In this document: positions 9,334 to 17,396 of the stretch, one piece after another
How the letters are laid out: every line of letters begins with the position of its first letter
Position numbering within the stretch: the stretch's first letter is position 1
DNA from: Streptomyces sp. Je 1-79
Lineage (GTDB): Bacteria > Actinomycetota > Actinomycetes > Streptomycetales > Streptomycetaceae
Assembly: GCF_025195125.1 (NCBI RefSeq)
Contig: NZ_JAMGSL010000007.1
Location: 310,001 to 374,000 of the forward strand
Direction: 5' to 3'
Length of the DNA: 64,000 bases
Notes under the pieces: model-generated
Databases searched by the model: none
Told to the model about the DNA's origin: nothing
The model's input: only the letters and a program-made list of their open reading frames with translations
Program-made: the position numbers and the translations under genes

Positions 9334-9364
9334 TGGTTGAGCGGGATAGTTTACGATTCAACCA
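9334..9364. promoter_or_regulatory. Inverted repeat in the LLM oxidoreductase promoter (candidate operator)
   Basis: Arms TGGTTGA and TCAACCA are 17 bases apart and enclose the A/T-rich TAGTTTACGATT, the likely -10 region for the LLM gene starting at 9393. The shape suits a dimeric MarR/TetR-type repressor. No regulator gene lies adjacent, so the binding protein is unknown. Confidence 0.45.
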
Positions 9365-9392
9365 ACAGCCCCCGAGGCGAGAGGTGAGCACG

Positions 9393-10487
9393 ATGCAGTT
9401 CGGGATCTTCACCGTCGGTGACGTGACGACCGACCCCACGACCGGCCGCACCCCCAGCGAGCACGAGCGGATCAAGAACACGGTCGCCATCGCGCTCAAG
9501 GCGGAGGAGGTCGGGCTCGACGTCTTCGCGACCGGTGAGCACCACAACCCGCCGTTCGTGCCGTCCTCCCCGACGACCCTCCTCGGGCACATCGCCGCCC
9601 GGACCGAGAAGCTGGTCCTCTCCACCTCGACCACGCTGATCACCACCAACGACCCGGTGAAGATCGCCGAGGACTACGCCACCCTCCAGCACCTCGCCGA
9701 CGGGCGCGTGGACCTGATGATGGGCCGCGGCAACACCGGACCGGTCTACCCGTGGTTCGGCCAGGACATCCGCCAGGGCATCCCGCTCGCCATCGAGAAC
9801 TACGCGCTCCTCCACAGGCTGTGGAGGGAGGACGTCGTCGACTGGGAGGGGAAGTTCCGCAGCGCGCTCCAGGGCTTCACCTCCACGCCCCGCCCGCTGG
9901 ACGGCGTCCCGCCGTTCGTCTGGCACGGCTCCATCCGCTCCCCCGAGATCGCCGAGCAGGCCGCGTACTACGGCGACGGGTTCTTCGCCAACCACATCTT
10001 CTGGCCCAAGGAGCACACCGAGAAGATGGTCCGCCTCTACCGCCAGCGGTACGCGCACCACGGCCACGGCACGGCCGAGCAGGCCATCGTCGGCCTCGGC
10101 GGCCAGATCTTCATGCGGAAGAACTCCCAGGACGCCGTACGGGAGTTCCGCCCGTACTTCGACAACGCGCCCGTCTACGGCCACGGCCCCTCCCTGGAGG
10201 AGTTCAGCCGCGAGACCCCGCTGACCGTCGGCTCCCCGCAGGAGGTCATCGAACGCACCCTGTCCTTCCGGGAGTACGTCGGCGACTACCAGCGGCAGCT
10301 GTTCCTCGTGGACCACGCCGGCCTGCCCCTGAAGACGGTCCTGGAGCAGCTCGACATCCTCGGCGAGGAGGTCGTCCCGGTGCTGCGCAAGGAGTTCGCC
10401 AACCTGCGGCCCGCCGGCGTCCCGGAGACCGCCCCGCTCCACCCCGCCGTCACCCGCACCACCGACACCCGGAACCAGGAGGCGTAA
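9393..10487 (+). CDS. LLM-class flavin-dependent monooxygenase (CE1758-like)
   Basis: Luciferase-like (TIM barrel) oxidoreductase using reduced FMN; the substrate is unknown. 364 residues. Seen: FATGEHHNPPFVPSSP near residues 48-63, STTLITTNDPVKIAEDYATL and DLMMGRGNTGPVYPWFG, the FMN-phosphate region. The ATG at 9393 has GAGGTG 6 bases upstream. The next gene, 6 bases downstream, is an FMN reductase of the CE1759 type, the usual partner that supplies reduced flavin, so the two form one operon. Identification to family is secure, the substrate is not. Confidence 0.9.
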   Translation: MQFGIFTVGDVTTDPTTGRTPSEHERIKNTVAIALKAEEVGLDVFATGEHHNPPFVPSSPTTLLGHIAARTEKLVLSTSTTLITTNDPVKIAEDYATLQHLADGRVDLMMGRGNTGPVYPWFGQDIRQGIPLAIENYALLHRLWREDVVDWEGKFRSALQGFTSTPRPLDGVPPFVWHGSIRSPEIAEQAAYYGDGFFANHIFWPKEHTEKMVRLYRQRYAHHGHGTAEQAIVGLGGQIFMRKNSQDAVREFRPYFDNAPVYGHGPSLEEFSRETPLTVGSPQEVIERTLSFREYVGDYQRQLFLVDHAGLPLKTVLEQLDILGEEVVPVLRKEFANLRPAGVPETAPLHPAVTRTTDTRNQEA

Positions 10488-10493
10488 GTCGTC

Positions 10494-11120
10494 ATGGAGA
10501 CCCTGAAGCTGGTCGCCGTGTCCGCCGGACTCAGCGCCCCCTCCTCCACCCGGCTGCTGGCCGACCGCCTCGCCAAGGCGGCCCAGGAGCGGCTCACCGA
10601 GCAGGAGTACATCGTCGAGGTCCGCGTGGTCGAGCTGCGGGACGTCGCCGTCGACATCGCGAAGAACTTCGTGTCGGGCTTCCCGTCGGCGCGGCTCCAG
10701 GAGTCGATCGACGCGGTGACCGGCGCCGACGGGGTGATCGCCGTGACCCCGGTCTTCACCGCCTCGTACAGCGGTCTGTTCAAGTCCTTCTTCGACCTGC
10801 TCGACCCGGCCGCGCTGACCGGCAAGCCGGTGCTGATCGGCGCGACCGGCGGTACGGCCCGCCACTCCCTCGTCCTCGACCACGCGCTGCGCCCGCTCTT
10901 CGCCTACCTGCGGGCGCTGACCGTCCCGACGGCCGTCTACGCCGCCTCGGAGGACTGGGGTTCGGGCGGCGACGCGTACACGGACGGCCTGCCGTCCCGG
11001 ATCGCGCGGGCCGGACACGAACTGGCCGACCTGGCCGCGGCGAGGGGCCCGGCGGGCGCGGCGGACGACGACGAGGTCGTGCCCTTCGAGCGGCAGCTCG
11101 CCGACCTGCGCCTGGACTGA
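10494..11120 (+). CDS. NAD(P)H-dependent FMN reductase (CE1759-like)
   Basis: Flavodoxin-fold reductase, 208 residues, probably feeding FMNH2 to the preceding LLM monooxygenase. Seen: the phosphate-binding loop VAVSAGLSAPSSTRLLADR at the N-terminus, GVIAVTPVFTASYSGLFKSF around residue 80 and VLIGATGGTARHSLV around 115. It starts 6 bases after the LLM stop. Both genes are probably controlled from the inverted repeat at 9334-9364. Confidence 0.9.
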   Translation: METLKLVAVSAGLSAPSSTRLLADRLAKAAQERLTEQEYIVEVRVVELRDVAVDIAKNFVSGFPSARLQESIDAVTGADGVIAVTPVFTASYSGLFKSFFDLLDPAALTGKPVLIGATGGTARHSLVLDHALRPLFAYLRALTVPTAVYAASEDWGSGGDAYTDGLPSRIARAGHELADLAAARGPAGAADDDEVVPFERQLADLRLD

Positions 11121-11196
11121 GCCTCTCTGCCATGTCTGGATTGATCCTCTTTGTTACGTTGGGGGCAGATGTGCCGTACGACGAACGGAGATCGAG

Positions 11197-11619
11197 ATGG
11201 CCGGCAGGATCGTGGTGGGCGTGGACGGTTCGGAGCCCGCTCTGAAGGCGCTGCGGTGGGCGGCCGGGCAGGCCGCCCTGACCGGGGACGAGCTCCAGGC
11301 GGTGATCGGCTGGGAGTACCCCGCGTCCTGGGCGGCGGCGCCCGGGGTACCGCCGGACTTCGACCCGGAGCAGCTCGCCCATCAGATCCTGGACGAGGCC
11401 CTGGCCGGGGCGCTGGCCCCGGAGGTCGCCGCCGCCGTCACCCGCACGGTCGTCGGCGGCAACCCGGCCCAGGCCCTGATCGACCAGGCCAAGGGCGCGT
11501 CCCTGCTGGTCGTCGGCGACCGCGGCCACGCGGGCTTCAAGGCGGCGGTCCTGGGCTCCGTCTCCACCAACGTGGCCCAGCACGCGCCGTGTCCGGTGGT
11601 GGTGGTCCGGGGCGTGTGA
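11197..11619 (+). CDS. Universal stress protein (UspA family, single domain)
   Basis: 140 residues, one USP domain. It opens with the beta strand IVVGVDGSEPALKALRWA and ends with the nucleotide-binding signature LLVVGDRGHAGFKAAVLGSVS, a variant of G-2X-G-9X-G(S/T), implying ATP binding. The ribosome site CGGAGA lies a few bases before the ATG. It is probably monocistronic: 77 bases separate it from the FMN reductase gene. Confidence 0.92.
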   Translation: MAGRIVVGVDGSEPALKALRWAAGQAALTGDELQAVIGWEYPASWAAAPGVPPDFDPEQLAHQILDEALAGALAPEVAAAVTRTVVGGNPAQALIDQAKGASLLVVGDRGHAGFKAAVLGSVSTNVAQHAPCPVVVVRGV

Positions 11620-11663
11620 CGCGTTGTCATGCGCCCGGGGCCCGCCGGGAGCAAAATGCCCTC

Positions 11664-12035
11664 ATGGACATCAAACTCGAACTGATCGGCGTCCCCGTCA
11701 CCGACATCGACCGGGCCAAGGCCTTCTACGAGAAGGTGGGCTTCCACGCCGACCACGACATCCCGGTCAGCGACGACATCCGCTTCGTCCAGATGACGCC
11801 GCCGGGATCGGCCTGCTCGATCGCCTTCGGCAAGGGCATCACGGAGATGGCCCCGGGCTCCCTCGACAACATGCAGGTCGTCGTCGTCGACATCGAGGAG
11901 GCCCACGCCGACCTCAAGGGCCGGGGCATCGAGGTCAGCGAGATCGACGACCAGCCCTGGGGCTCCTTCGTCTACTTCGCCGACCCGGACGGCAACCGCT
12001 GGGCGGTCCAGCAGACCACCCCGCGGGGGCAGTGA
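11664..12035 (+). CDS. VOC (glyoxalase/bleomycin resistance) superfamily protein
   Basis: 123 residues forming one VOC domain: LELIGVPVTDIDRAKAFYEKV at the N-terminus and the closing strand WGSFVYFADPDGNRWAVQQ. These proteins bind a metal and act as dioxygenases, isomerases or drug-binding proteins; the substrate cannot be told here. It lies 44 bases after the stress protein on the same strand and converges with the ABC permease. Confidence 0.88.
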   Translation: MDIKLELIGVPVTDIDRAKAFYEKVGFHADHDIPVSDDIRFVQMTPPGSACSIAFGKGITEMAPGSLDNMQVVVVDIEEAHADLKGRGIEVSEIDDQPWGSFVYFADPDGNRWAVQQTTPRGQ

Positions 12036-12048
12036 CCACGTGCAGTGA

Positions 12049-12915
12049 CTACTTGCGGTTGTAGAGCCGCATCGTGATCGCGCCGAAGACCACCACGAAC
12101 AGCGCGGACCATCCGAGCGACCAGGCGATGTCCGCCGCCGGCCAGTTCCCGGCCATCAACTCCCGTACCGCCGTCGCCAGGTGCGTCACCGGGCTGTTGT
12201 TCACGAAGGCCTGAAGCCAGCCGGGCATCGTCTTCGGGTCGACGAACACGTTGGACAGGAACGTCAGCGGGAAGATCACCATCATGCTGACGCCCATGAC
12301 CGACTTCTCGCTGCGCAGCATCAGCCCGAACATCGTCCAGATCCACGAGAACGCGAACGAGAACACCAGCAGCAGCGCGACGCCCAGGAGGACGCCGACC
12401 ACCCCGCCGTCCGGCCGGTAGCCGATGATCATGCCGACGGTGAGCATGACCGCCGAGGCGATCAGATAGCGGACGACGTCACCGAGGAGATACCCGACCA
12501 TCGGGGCCGGCCGCCAGATCGGCAGCGTCCGGAAGCGGTCGAACACGCCCTTCTCGATGTCCGTGTTGACCGAGACACCCGTGTACATCGTGATCATCAC
12601 GACGCTCATCACGAGGATGCCCGGCAGCAGGAACTGGATGTACGCCGAGACCGAGCCGGCCAGCGCGCCCCCGAAGAGGTACGTGTACATCAGCACCATC
12701 ATGATCGGGAACGCCGTCACGTCGAACAGCTGCTCCGGCACGTGCTTGATCTTCAGCATGGCCCGCCAGCCGAAGGTCATCGACGCGGAGAGCGCGCTGG
12801 GGCGCGGCGGGCGGGACTGCCCCACGAGCAGCGCCGCGAGCTCGTCCGCCCTGGGGGCGACGAAGTCGAGGGTGTCGGTGGTCTGCGTGTCCTTGCCGGT
12901 GGTGACGGTGGTCAT
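12049..12915 (-). CDS. ABC-2 type transporter permease (DrrB-like)
   Basis: 288 residues, about six membrane segments, for example [38 protein letters not shown] and [20 protein letters not shown]. It has the ABC-2 landmark [17 protein letters not shown] and ends in a short basic tail. It is the membrane half of a daunorubicin-type exporter and overlaps the stop of its ATPase gene by ATGA. The exported compound is unknown; such pairs often act as drug or lipid exporters and need not belong to an antibiotic cluster. Confidence 0.92.
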   Translation of the reverse strand: MTTVTTGKDTQTTDTLDFVAPRADELAALLVGQSRPPRPSALSASMTFGWRAMLKIKHVPEQLFDVTAFPIMMVLMYTYLFGGALAGSVSAYIQFLLPGILVMSVVMITMYTGVSVNTDIEKGVFDRFRTLPIWRPAPMVGYLLGDVVRYLIASAVMLTVGMIIGYRPDGGVVGVLLGVALLLVFSFAFSWIWTMFGLMLRSEKSVMGVSMMVIFPLTFLSNVFVDPKTMPGWLQAFVNNSPVTHLATAVRELMAGNWPAADIAWSLGWSALFVVVFGAITMRLYNRK

Positions 12916-13880
12916 GCCGTCGTTCCTTTCCTGTCCGTCAGCGCCAGGAACACCTCGTCGAGGCTGGGCTGGCCGAGCCCGAAGTTGTCGACCGTGATCC
13001 CGGCCCGCGCCAGCTCCGTCAGGGCCCGCGCGGCCTGCTCGGCGGCGCCGAGGTCCGTGCCGTGGCCGTCGACGGTGGCGGTGAGCGCGACCGGGTCGGG
13101 GTCCAGCTGGACGGTGGCCTTCAGGGCGTCCCGGAGGACCCGCTCGGCCTCGGGGCGCTGCTCGGGGTCCCGGAGCCGTACGTGCACCGATCCCGAGCCG
13201 ACCGAGGCCTTCAGCTCGCCCTTCGTGCCCTCCGCGATCACCTTTCCGTGATCGATGACGGCGATACGGGAGGCCAGCTGGTCCGCCTCGTCCAGGTACT
13301 GGGTGGTGAGCAGGACGGTGGTGCCCTGGGCGACGACCGCCCGGACGATGTCCCACACCTGGTTGCGGCTGCGCGGGTCGAGCCCGGTCGTCGGTTCGTC
13401 GAGGAAGAGCAGGTCGGGGGTGTTGAGGATGGACGCGGCGATGTCGATACGGCGCCGCATGCCGCCCGAGTAGTTCTTGATCTGCTTGTCGGCGGCCTCG
13501 GCGAGTCCGAACGCGGCGAGCAGCTGCGCGGAGCGGTCCCGGGCGGCGGGCCGACTGTGGCCGAGGAGCCTGCCGAGCAGGACGAGGTTCTCGGTGCCGG
13601 TGAGGTCCTCGTCGACGGAGGCGTACTGGCCGGTGAGGCTGACCCGGCCGCGCACGGTGTCGGCGTCCTTGACGACGTCGTTGCCGAAGACCCGGGCCCG
13701 GCCCTCGTCGGGCCGCAGCAGGGTCGCGAGCATCTTGACGGCGGTGGTCTTGCCCGCGCCGTTGGGGCCGAGGACGCCGTAGACGGTGCCGGCCGGGACG
13801 CGCAGGTCGATCCCGTCGACGGCACGGTTCGTGCCGAAGACCTTGACCAGGCCCTCGGTCTCGATGGCGAGGTCGGTCAT
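12912..13880 (-). CDS. ABC transporter ATP-binding protein (DrrA-like)
   Basis: 322 residues. Walker [15 protein letters not shown] (about residue 40), signature [15 protein letters not shown], Walker [16 protein letters not shown] and the switch His region in a DrrA arrangement, followed by the C-terminal DrrA extension ([16 protein letters not shown] to [11 protein letters not shown]). I chose the ATG at 13880 because GGGAGG stands 7 bases upstream; the ATG at 13886 is too close to it. It is the first gene of the two-gene exporter operon. Confidence 0.93.
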   Translation of the reverse strand: MTDLAIETEGLVKVFGTNRAVDGIDLRVPAGTVYGVLGPNGAGKTTAVKMLATLLRPDEGRARVFGNDVVKDADTVRGRVSLTGQYASVDEDLTGTENLVLLGRLLGHSRPAARDRSAQLLAAFGLAEAADKQIKNYSGGMRRRIDIAASILNTPDLLFLDEPTTGLDPRSRNQVWDIVRAVVAQGTTVLLTTQYLDEADQLASRIAVIDHGKVIAEGTKGELKASVGSGSVHVRLRDPEQRPEAERVLRDALKATVQLDPDPVALTATVDGHGTDLGAAEQAARALTELARAGITVDNFGLGQPSLDEVFLALTDRKGTTA

Positions 13881-14038
13881 GCGCATGCCTCCCGGCTGCC
13901 GGATGCGGTCCGTTCCACCCAGTCTCCGACGGACGCGTCCCGGACGCCAGAGAACGACCCGATCTCCCCCGTCCGGCGGAGAGGGACCGACCACCGCGCC
14001 GACGCCCCGGCCCCCGCCCCGGCGGAAGGCTGAGGTCC

Positions 14039-14578
14039 ATGCCGAAGATCAAGGCCCTGCCCGGCGTGCCCCGTTGGGCCGCCCTCGCCGCCCACGCCGT
14101 ACCGCTGATCGTCCTCCCTTCGGGGGTCTGGCGGATCGCCCTGACCCTGGGGCTGCCCGTCGCCCGCGTCGACGACCCGGGGCTCGCCCAGAACGCGTAC
14201 CAGATCGTCCTGACCGTCGTCGCCGAGCTGCTCGCCTTCCTCACGCTCGGCCTGGTCCGCTCCTGGGGCGAGGTGTTCCCGCGCCGGCTGCCCTTCGTCG
14301 GCGGGAGGCCCGTCCCCGTGCGCGGCGCGACGGCCGCCGCGCTGGGCGGGGCGTCCGGGCTCTTCGCCCTGACGGGCTGGTACACGTACGTGGCGTTCGC
14401 GGGGATCGGCGCGGACTCGCCCGGCGCCCACATCGACGGGCCGGTCCAGGAGGCCCTGCTCCACGCCTGCTACCTGCCTCTGGCGGCATGGGCGCCGCTG
14501 CTCGTCGCCGTGACGGTCGCCTACGCTCGCCGACGGGCCGGAGCGCGCCCGGCGGCCGGGACGTCCTCGTGCGTGTAG
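14039..14578 (+). CDS. Hypothetical membrane protein (about 4 TM segments)
   Basis: 179 residues with four hydrophobic stretches: about 13-38, 53-73 ([18 protein letters not shown]), 96-120 ([24 protein letters not shown] shortened) and 145-165. No catalytic motif was recognised. The loop [21 protein letters not shown] is typical of a Streptomyces family of uncharacterised membrane proteins, which I know only as hypothetical. Its last 58 bases overlap the end of the convergent gene at 14521-14940; both reading frames look coding there. Confidence 0.7.
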   Translation: MPKIKALPGVPRWAALAAHAVPLIVLPSGVWRIALTLGLPVARVDDPGLAQNAYQIVLTVVAELLAFLTLGLVRSWGEVFPRRLPFVGGRPVPVRGATAAALGGASGLFALTGWYTYVAFAGIGADSPGAHIDGPVQEALLHACYLPLAAWAPLLVAVTVAYARRRAGARPAAGTSSCV

Positions 14579-14940
14579 AGCCAGTAGAACGCGGCCGCGG
14601 TGGTCCCGGCGGCGATGATCAGGCCGAGGATGGTGGCCGAGAGCACGCTCGGGTTCGAGAGGCTGAAGAGGAAGCCGACGGCGCCTCCGGCGAGTACGCC
14701 CCAGGCCACCGCGTGCGGTTCGCGCGGCAGGACCTTGCCCCACCGGCGCAGCGCGTACACGGCCCCGGCGAGCACGGCTCCGGAGACGATGCCGAGGACG
14801 ACCTCGCCCCAGTCGATGACGCCTCCGCCGCGCACGATCGCCGCCGCGTAGAAGCCGTAGGCGAAGCCCAGCGTGAGGGGCAGACCCCAGCCGTGTGTAC
14901 TCAGGTGCCTCCGGGCGGGCACCGCTGCGTGTGCGGCCAT
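14521..14940 (-). CDS. Hypothetical membrane protein (4 TM segments)
   Basis: 139 residues with hydrophobic spans GWGLPLTLGFAYGFYAAAIV, VVLGIVSGAVLAGAVYAL, AVAWGVLAGGAVGFLFSLS and [20 protein letters not shown], then a basic tail. The ATG at 14940 was chosen because GGAG lies about 7 bases upstream. No known domain was recognised. It converges on, and overlaps by 58 bases, the membrane-protein gene at 14039-14578. Confidence 0.72.
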   Translation of the reverse strand: MAAHAAVPARRHLSTHGWGLPLTLGFAYGFYAAAIVRGGGVIDWGEVVLGIVSGAVLAGAVYALRRWGKVLPREPHAVAWGVLAGGAVGFLFSLSNPSVLSATILGLIIAAGTTAAAFYWLYTHEDVPAAGRAPARRRA

Positions 14941-15020
14941 GGCAGGAGCTCCTTCACTCTCGCCCCCCTGCACCCTCTAGGGCACACCCGGAGCCCCCGC
15001 GACCGCAACCGGACCGGGGG

Positions 15021-15042
15021 ACCGGCCGGGGTCCCGGCCGGT
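15021..15042 (-). terminator. Hairpin after the RidA-like gene
   Basis: Perfect 10-bp arms ACCGGCCGGG / CCCGGCCGGT with a 2-base centre, 20 bases beyond the stop of the RidA-like gene. It is the likely terminator of the minus-strand MFS-ridA transcript. Confidence 0.65.
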
Positions 15043-15062
15043 GCCGGGCCCCGGTCTCCGGG

Positions 15063-15476
15063 TCAGCGCGGCGGACGGACCGCGACCGCGTCGATCTCGA
15101 AGAGCATCCCGGGCAGTGCCAGGGCGGCGACGCCGCTCAGTGTCTGCGCGGGCAGCCGGTCGCCGAAGGCGCCGTGCAGCGCCTTGCCCAGCACCTCCAG
15201 CTTCGCGAGGTCGTGATCGACGATGTACGAGCCGAGGCGCACCACGTGCTCGAAGCCGAGCCCCACGCCCTCCAGCGCGCGCCGGAGGTTGGTGAAGGCA
15301 AGTTCGACCTGGGCGGCGAAGTCCCCGGGGACGGGCGCGCCGGTCTCGTCGGAGGCGTACTGGCCGCCGATGAAGACCGCCTCACCGGGCGCGGAGACAG
15401 CGTGGCTGTAGCCGAACGGGGACGGGTCGTGCAGCGTGGCCGGGTTGGTGATCGTGCGCTGGTCGGTGCCGGTCAT
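15063..15476 (-). CDS. RidA/YjgF/YER057c family protein
   Basis: 137 residues. RidA-type enzymes hydrolyse reactive enamine/imine intermediates. Seen: NPATLHDPSPFGYSHAV, FIGGQYASDETG, QVELAFTNLRRALEGVG and the C-terminal PGMLFEIDAVAV, where family members often carry the active-site Arg-x-Glu pattern. Here ALPGMLFEIDA lacks an obvious R-x-x-x-E Arg, so it may be one of the non-deaminase subgroups. It overlaps the MFS stop by ATGA and is therefore coupled to the exporter. Confidence 0.88.
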   Translation of the reverse strand: MTGTDQRTITNPATLHDPSPFGYSHAVSAPGEAVFIGGQYASDETGAPVPGDFAAQVELAFTNLRRALEGVGLGFEHVVRLGSYIVDHDLAKLEVLGKALHGAFGDRLPAQTLSGVAALALPGMLFEIDAVAVRPPR

Positions 15477-16831
15477 GAGGTGTGCTTCCTTCCGGACAGT
15501 ACGGCCGCCAGGCAGGCGGCCAGGGTGAGCGCGGCGCCCGTGCGGAGCACCGCGGTGAGCGTGGTCGCGTCGACGAGCAGCCCGCCGAGGAGGGAGCCGA
15601 GCGCGATCGAGAGGCAGAAGACGCTGACGTGGAGACCGGTCGCCGTCTCCACGTCCTCGGGTGCGGCGGCCATGAACCAGGCCTGGAGGCCGACGGAGAC
15701 GCCGCCGTAGGCCAGCCCCCACAGGAGCAGCAGCGCGGCACCGGCCGGGGCGGTTCCGCCGGCGAGGGCGAGCGCGAGGAGCGCGGCGGTCAGGCCGGCG
15801 GCGAGGACGGCGAGGGTACGACGGGGGGAGCGGCCGGCCGCAGGGCCGGCGAGGAAGTTCCCCGCCACGCCCGCGATTCCGTATCCGAGGAGGAGCACTC
15901 CGACGAGTTCCCCGGAGACGTGGACGTGCTCGGCGAGCACGGGCCGTACGAAGGAGTAGGCAAGGAAGTGGCCGGTCACCAGGAGGAGGGTGAGGACCAG
16001 CCCGGCGCGGACTCGCGCGTTGTCACGGAGGAGCCCCAGCAACCCGGTGCGGACCCGCGCGCTGTCGCGGGAGAGTCCCAACAGCCCGGCTCCGGCCCGC
16101 GCGTTGTCACGGGAGAGTCCCAACAGCCCGGCGTCGGCCCGCGCGTTGTCACGGGAGAGTCCCAACAGCCCGGCGCCGGCCCGCGCGTTGTCGCGTAGCA
16201 GCCCCACGGCCCCGGCGCGGGTTCCGGGGGCGCGGTGCGGGCCCGGCAGGCGGGGCAGCAGTGCCACGAGAGCCCCCGTCGCCACCACCACCACCCCCAC
16301 TCCGGCGAACGCCCCCCGCCAGCCCGTCCATTCCGCCGCCGTGGTGGCCGCCGGGACGCCGAGCACGGAGGCCGCCGAGACCCCGCCGAAGACCACGGCC
16401 GTGGCCCGCCCCACGTCGGAGGCGGGGACGAGCCGGGGCGCCAGACCGCCCGCGAGGGCCCAGAAGCCGCCGATGGCGACACCGAGGAGGACCCGGGCGC
16501 CGAGGACGACCGCGAAGTGTCCGGCGGCGGCGGTGGCCAGGTTCGCGGCGGCGACGAGCGCCATCAGGGCGACGAGGACCGTGCGCCGGTCGGTCCCGGC
16601 CGCCCGCAGGGCGATCAGCGGGGCGGAGACGGCCGCCACGAGGCCCGGGACGGTCACCATCAGACCCGCCGTGCCGGCGGACACCCGCAGCTCGGCCGCG
16701 ACCGGGGTGAGCAGACCGACCGGCAGCAGCTCCGCCGTCATCACGGTGAAGATGCCGAGCGTGACGGCCCCGACGCGGGCCCACGCCCCGCGAGCCGTCG
16801 GCACCCCCGGTTCAACCTGGATATTCAACAT
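15473..16831 (-). CDS. MFS transporter (Cml/AraJ-like, 12 TM) with repeat-expanded central loop
   Basis: 452 residues, drug/sugar exporter class of the major facilitator superfamily. Seen: FTVMTAELLPVGLLTPVAAEL (TM1 motif, shortened in the core), LGVAIGGFWALAGGLAPRLV and VFCLSIALGSLLGGLLVD near the end. Between TM6 and TM7, roughly residues 205-275, the loop consists of about five copies of a 14-residue unit LLGLSRDNARAGAG, encoded by a 42-bp tandem repeat. The ATG at 16831 lies inside a palindrome matching the one upstream of the neighbouring Rrf2 gene; AAGGGGG gives the ribosome site. The transport substrate is unknown. Confidence 0.9.
   Translation of the reverse strand: MLNIQVEPGVPTARGAWARVGAVTLGIFTVMTAELLPVGLLTPVAAELRVSAGTAGLMVTVPGLVAAVSAPLIALRAAGTDRRTVLVALMALVAAANLATAAAGHFAVVLGARVLLGVAIGGFWALAGGLAPRLVPASDVGRATAVVFGGVSAASVLGVPAATTAAEWTGWRGAFAGVGVVVVATGALVALLPRLPGPHRAPGTRAGAVGLLRDNARAGAGLLGLSRDNARADAGLLGLSRDNARAGAGLLGLSRDSARVRTGLLGLLRDNARVRAGLVLTLLLVTGHFLAYSFVRPVLAEHVHVSGELVGVLLLGYGIAGVAGNFLAGPAAGRSPRRTLAVLAAGLTAALLALALAGGTAPAGAALLLLWGLAYGGVSVGLQAWFMAAAPEDVETATGLHVSVFCLSIALGSLLGGLLVDATTLTAVLRTGAALTLAACLAAVLSGRKHTS
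16015..16205. repeat. 42-bp tandem repeat, about 4.5 copies, inside the MFS gene
   Basis: Copies begin at 16015, 16057, 16099, 16141 and 16183, each opening with GCGCG(T/C)TGTC. Copies three and four are nearly identical and the outer ones have diverged. The period is a multiple of three, so each unit adds 14 residues to the cytoplasmic loop without breaking the frame. Confidence 0.95.
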
Positions 16832-16835
16832 CCAG
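16817..16835. promoter_or_regulatory. Palindrome over the MFS start codon (candidate Rrf2 operator 1)
   Basis: CTGGATATTCAACATCCAG: arms CTGGAT / ATCCAG around TATTCAAC-type spacer. It contains the MFS start codon (16829-16831). It shares CTGGATATT and TCCAG with the palindrome at 17378-17396, at the same overall length of 19 bases. Binding by the Rrf2-family product of 16895-17374 would block MFS translation initiation or transcription elongation. Confidence 0.7.
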
Positions 16836-16894
16836 AATCACCCCCTTGAAAAGCCCTCCCGGCCGGGAGGGCGCCTCGAACGAACCGATGCGAC

Positions 16895-17374
16895 TCAGAC
16901 GTTGGCGAACCAGTGGCGGATGCGCTCCGGGGCCGCGGGCGCCTGGAGCTCCGCCCGCCGCCGTACGTCATCCAGCGTGCGGGCCGCCAGCTCGCGCCTC
17001 CACGCCAGCTCCGCCGCCCCCATCGCCCCCGCGATCGCGCACTCGGCCGCATAGCTCCCGGGCGGTCCCGCGCCGGGCCCCTGCTGCCGGATCTCGGAGC
17101 AGCGGAACGCCTCCTCCGGGCCCTCGATCGCCGCGACGACGTCCATGAGGGTGATCCGGTCGAGCGGCCGCGCCAGCCGGAAACCGCCCTTGGGCCCGGA
17201 GACCGAGCTGACGATCCCGGCCCGGGAGAGGGCCTGGAGCTGCTTGTTGAGGTAGGCGGCGGGCAGCTCGTGGTACGCCGCGAGCCGCGCCGCCGTCACC
17301 GCCCGCTCCGGCCCGATCCAGGCCAGGTTGAGGCAGCTGTGCAGCGCCCATTCGACGCCCTCGTTCATCCTCAT
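16895..17374 (-). CDS. Rrf2-family transcriptional regulator
   Basis: 159 residues from the ATG at 17374 (a second ATG at 17368). Winged HTH near the N-terminus (AARLAAYHELPAAYLNKQLQ, RAGIVSSVSGPKGGFRLARP) followed by the Rrf2 dimerisation helix (AWRRELAARTLDDV). Only two cysteines lie in the region where Fe-S Rrf2 proteins carry C-x5-C-x7-C (FRCSEI and AAECAI, about 21 apart), so it probably senses a small molecule, not an iron-sulfur signal. TAATAT inside the upstream palindrome stands 8 bases before the ATG, suggesting a leaderless transcript with an operator over its -10. The adjacent MFS carries the same palindrome. Confidence 0.9.
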   Translation of the reverse strand: MRMNEGVEWALHSCLNLAWIGPERAVTAARLAAYHELPAAYLNKQLQALSRAGIVSSVSGPKGGFRLARPLDRITLMDVVAAIEGPEEAFRCSEIRQQGPGAGPPGSYAAECAIAGAMGAAELAWRRELAARTLDDVRRRAELQAPAAPERIRHWFANV

Positions 17375-17377
17375 GTT

Positions 17378-17396
17378 CTGGATATTAGATGTCCAG
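17378..17396. promoter_or_regulatory. Palindrome over the Rrf2 promoter (candidate Rrf2 operator 2)
   Basis: CTGGATATTAGATGTCCAG, arms CTGGA / TCCAG. On the minus strand it contains TAATAT, a likely -10 for the Rrf2 gene, and it also holds the TAA stop of the MocR gene (17385-17387). It matches operator 1 at 16817-16835, which points to autoregulation together with control of the MFS. Confidence 0.72.

Noticed and set aside
16015..16205. CRISPR-like repeat array
   Set aside because: The units are contiguous with no spacers and are in frame inside the MFS gene.
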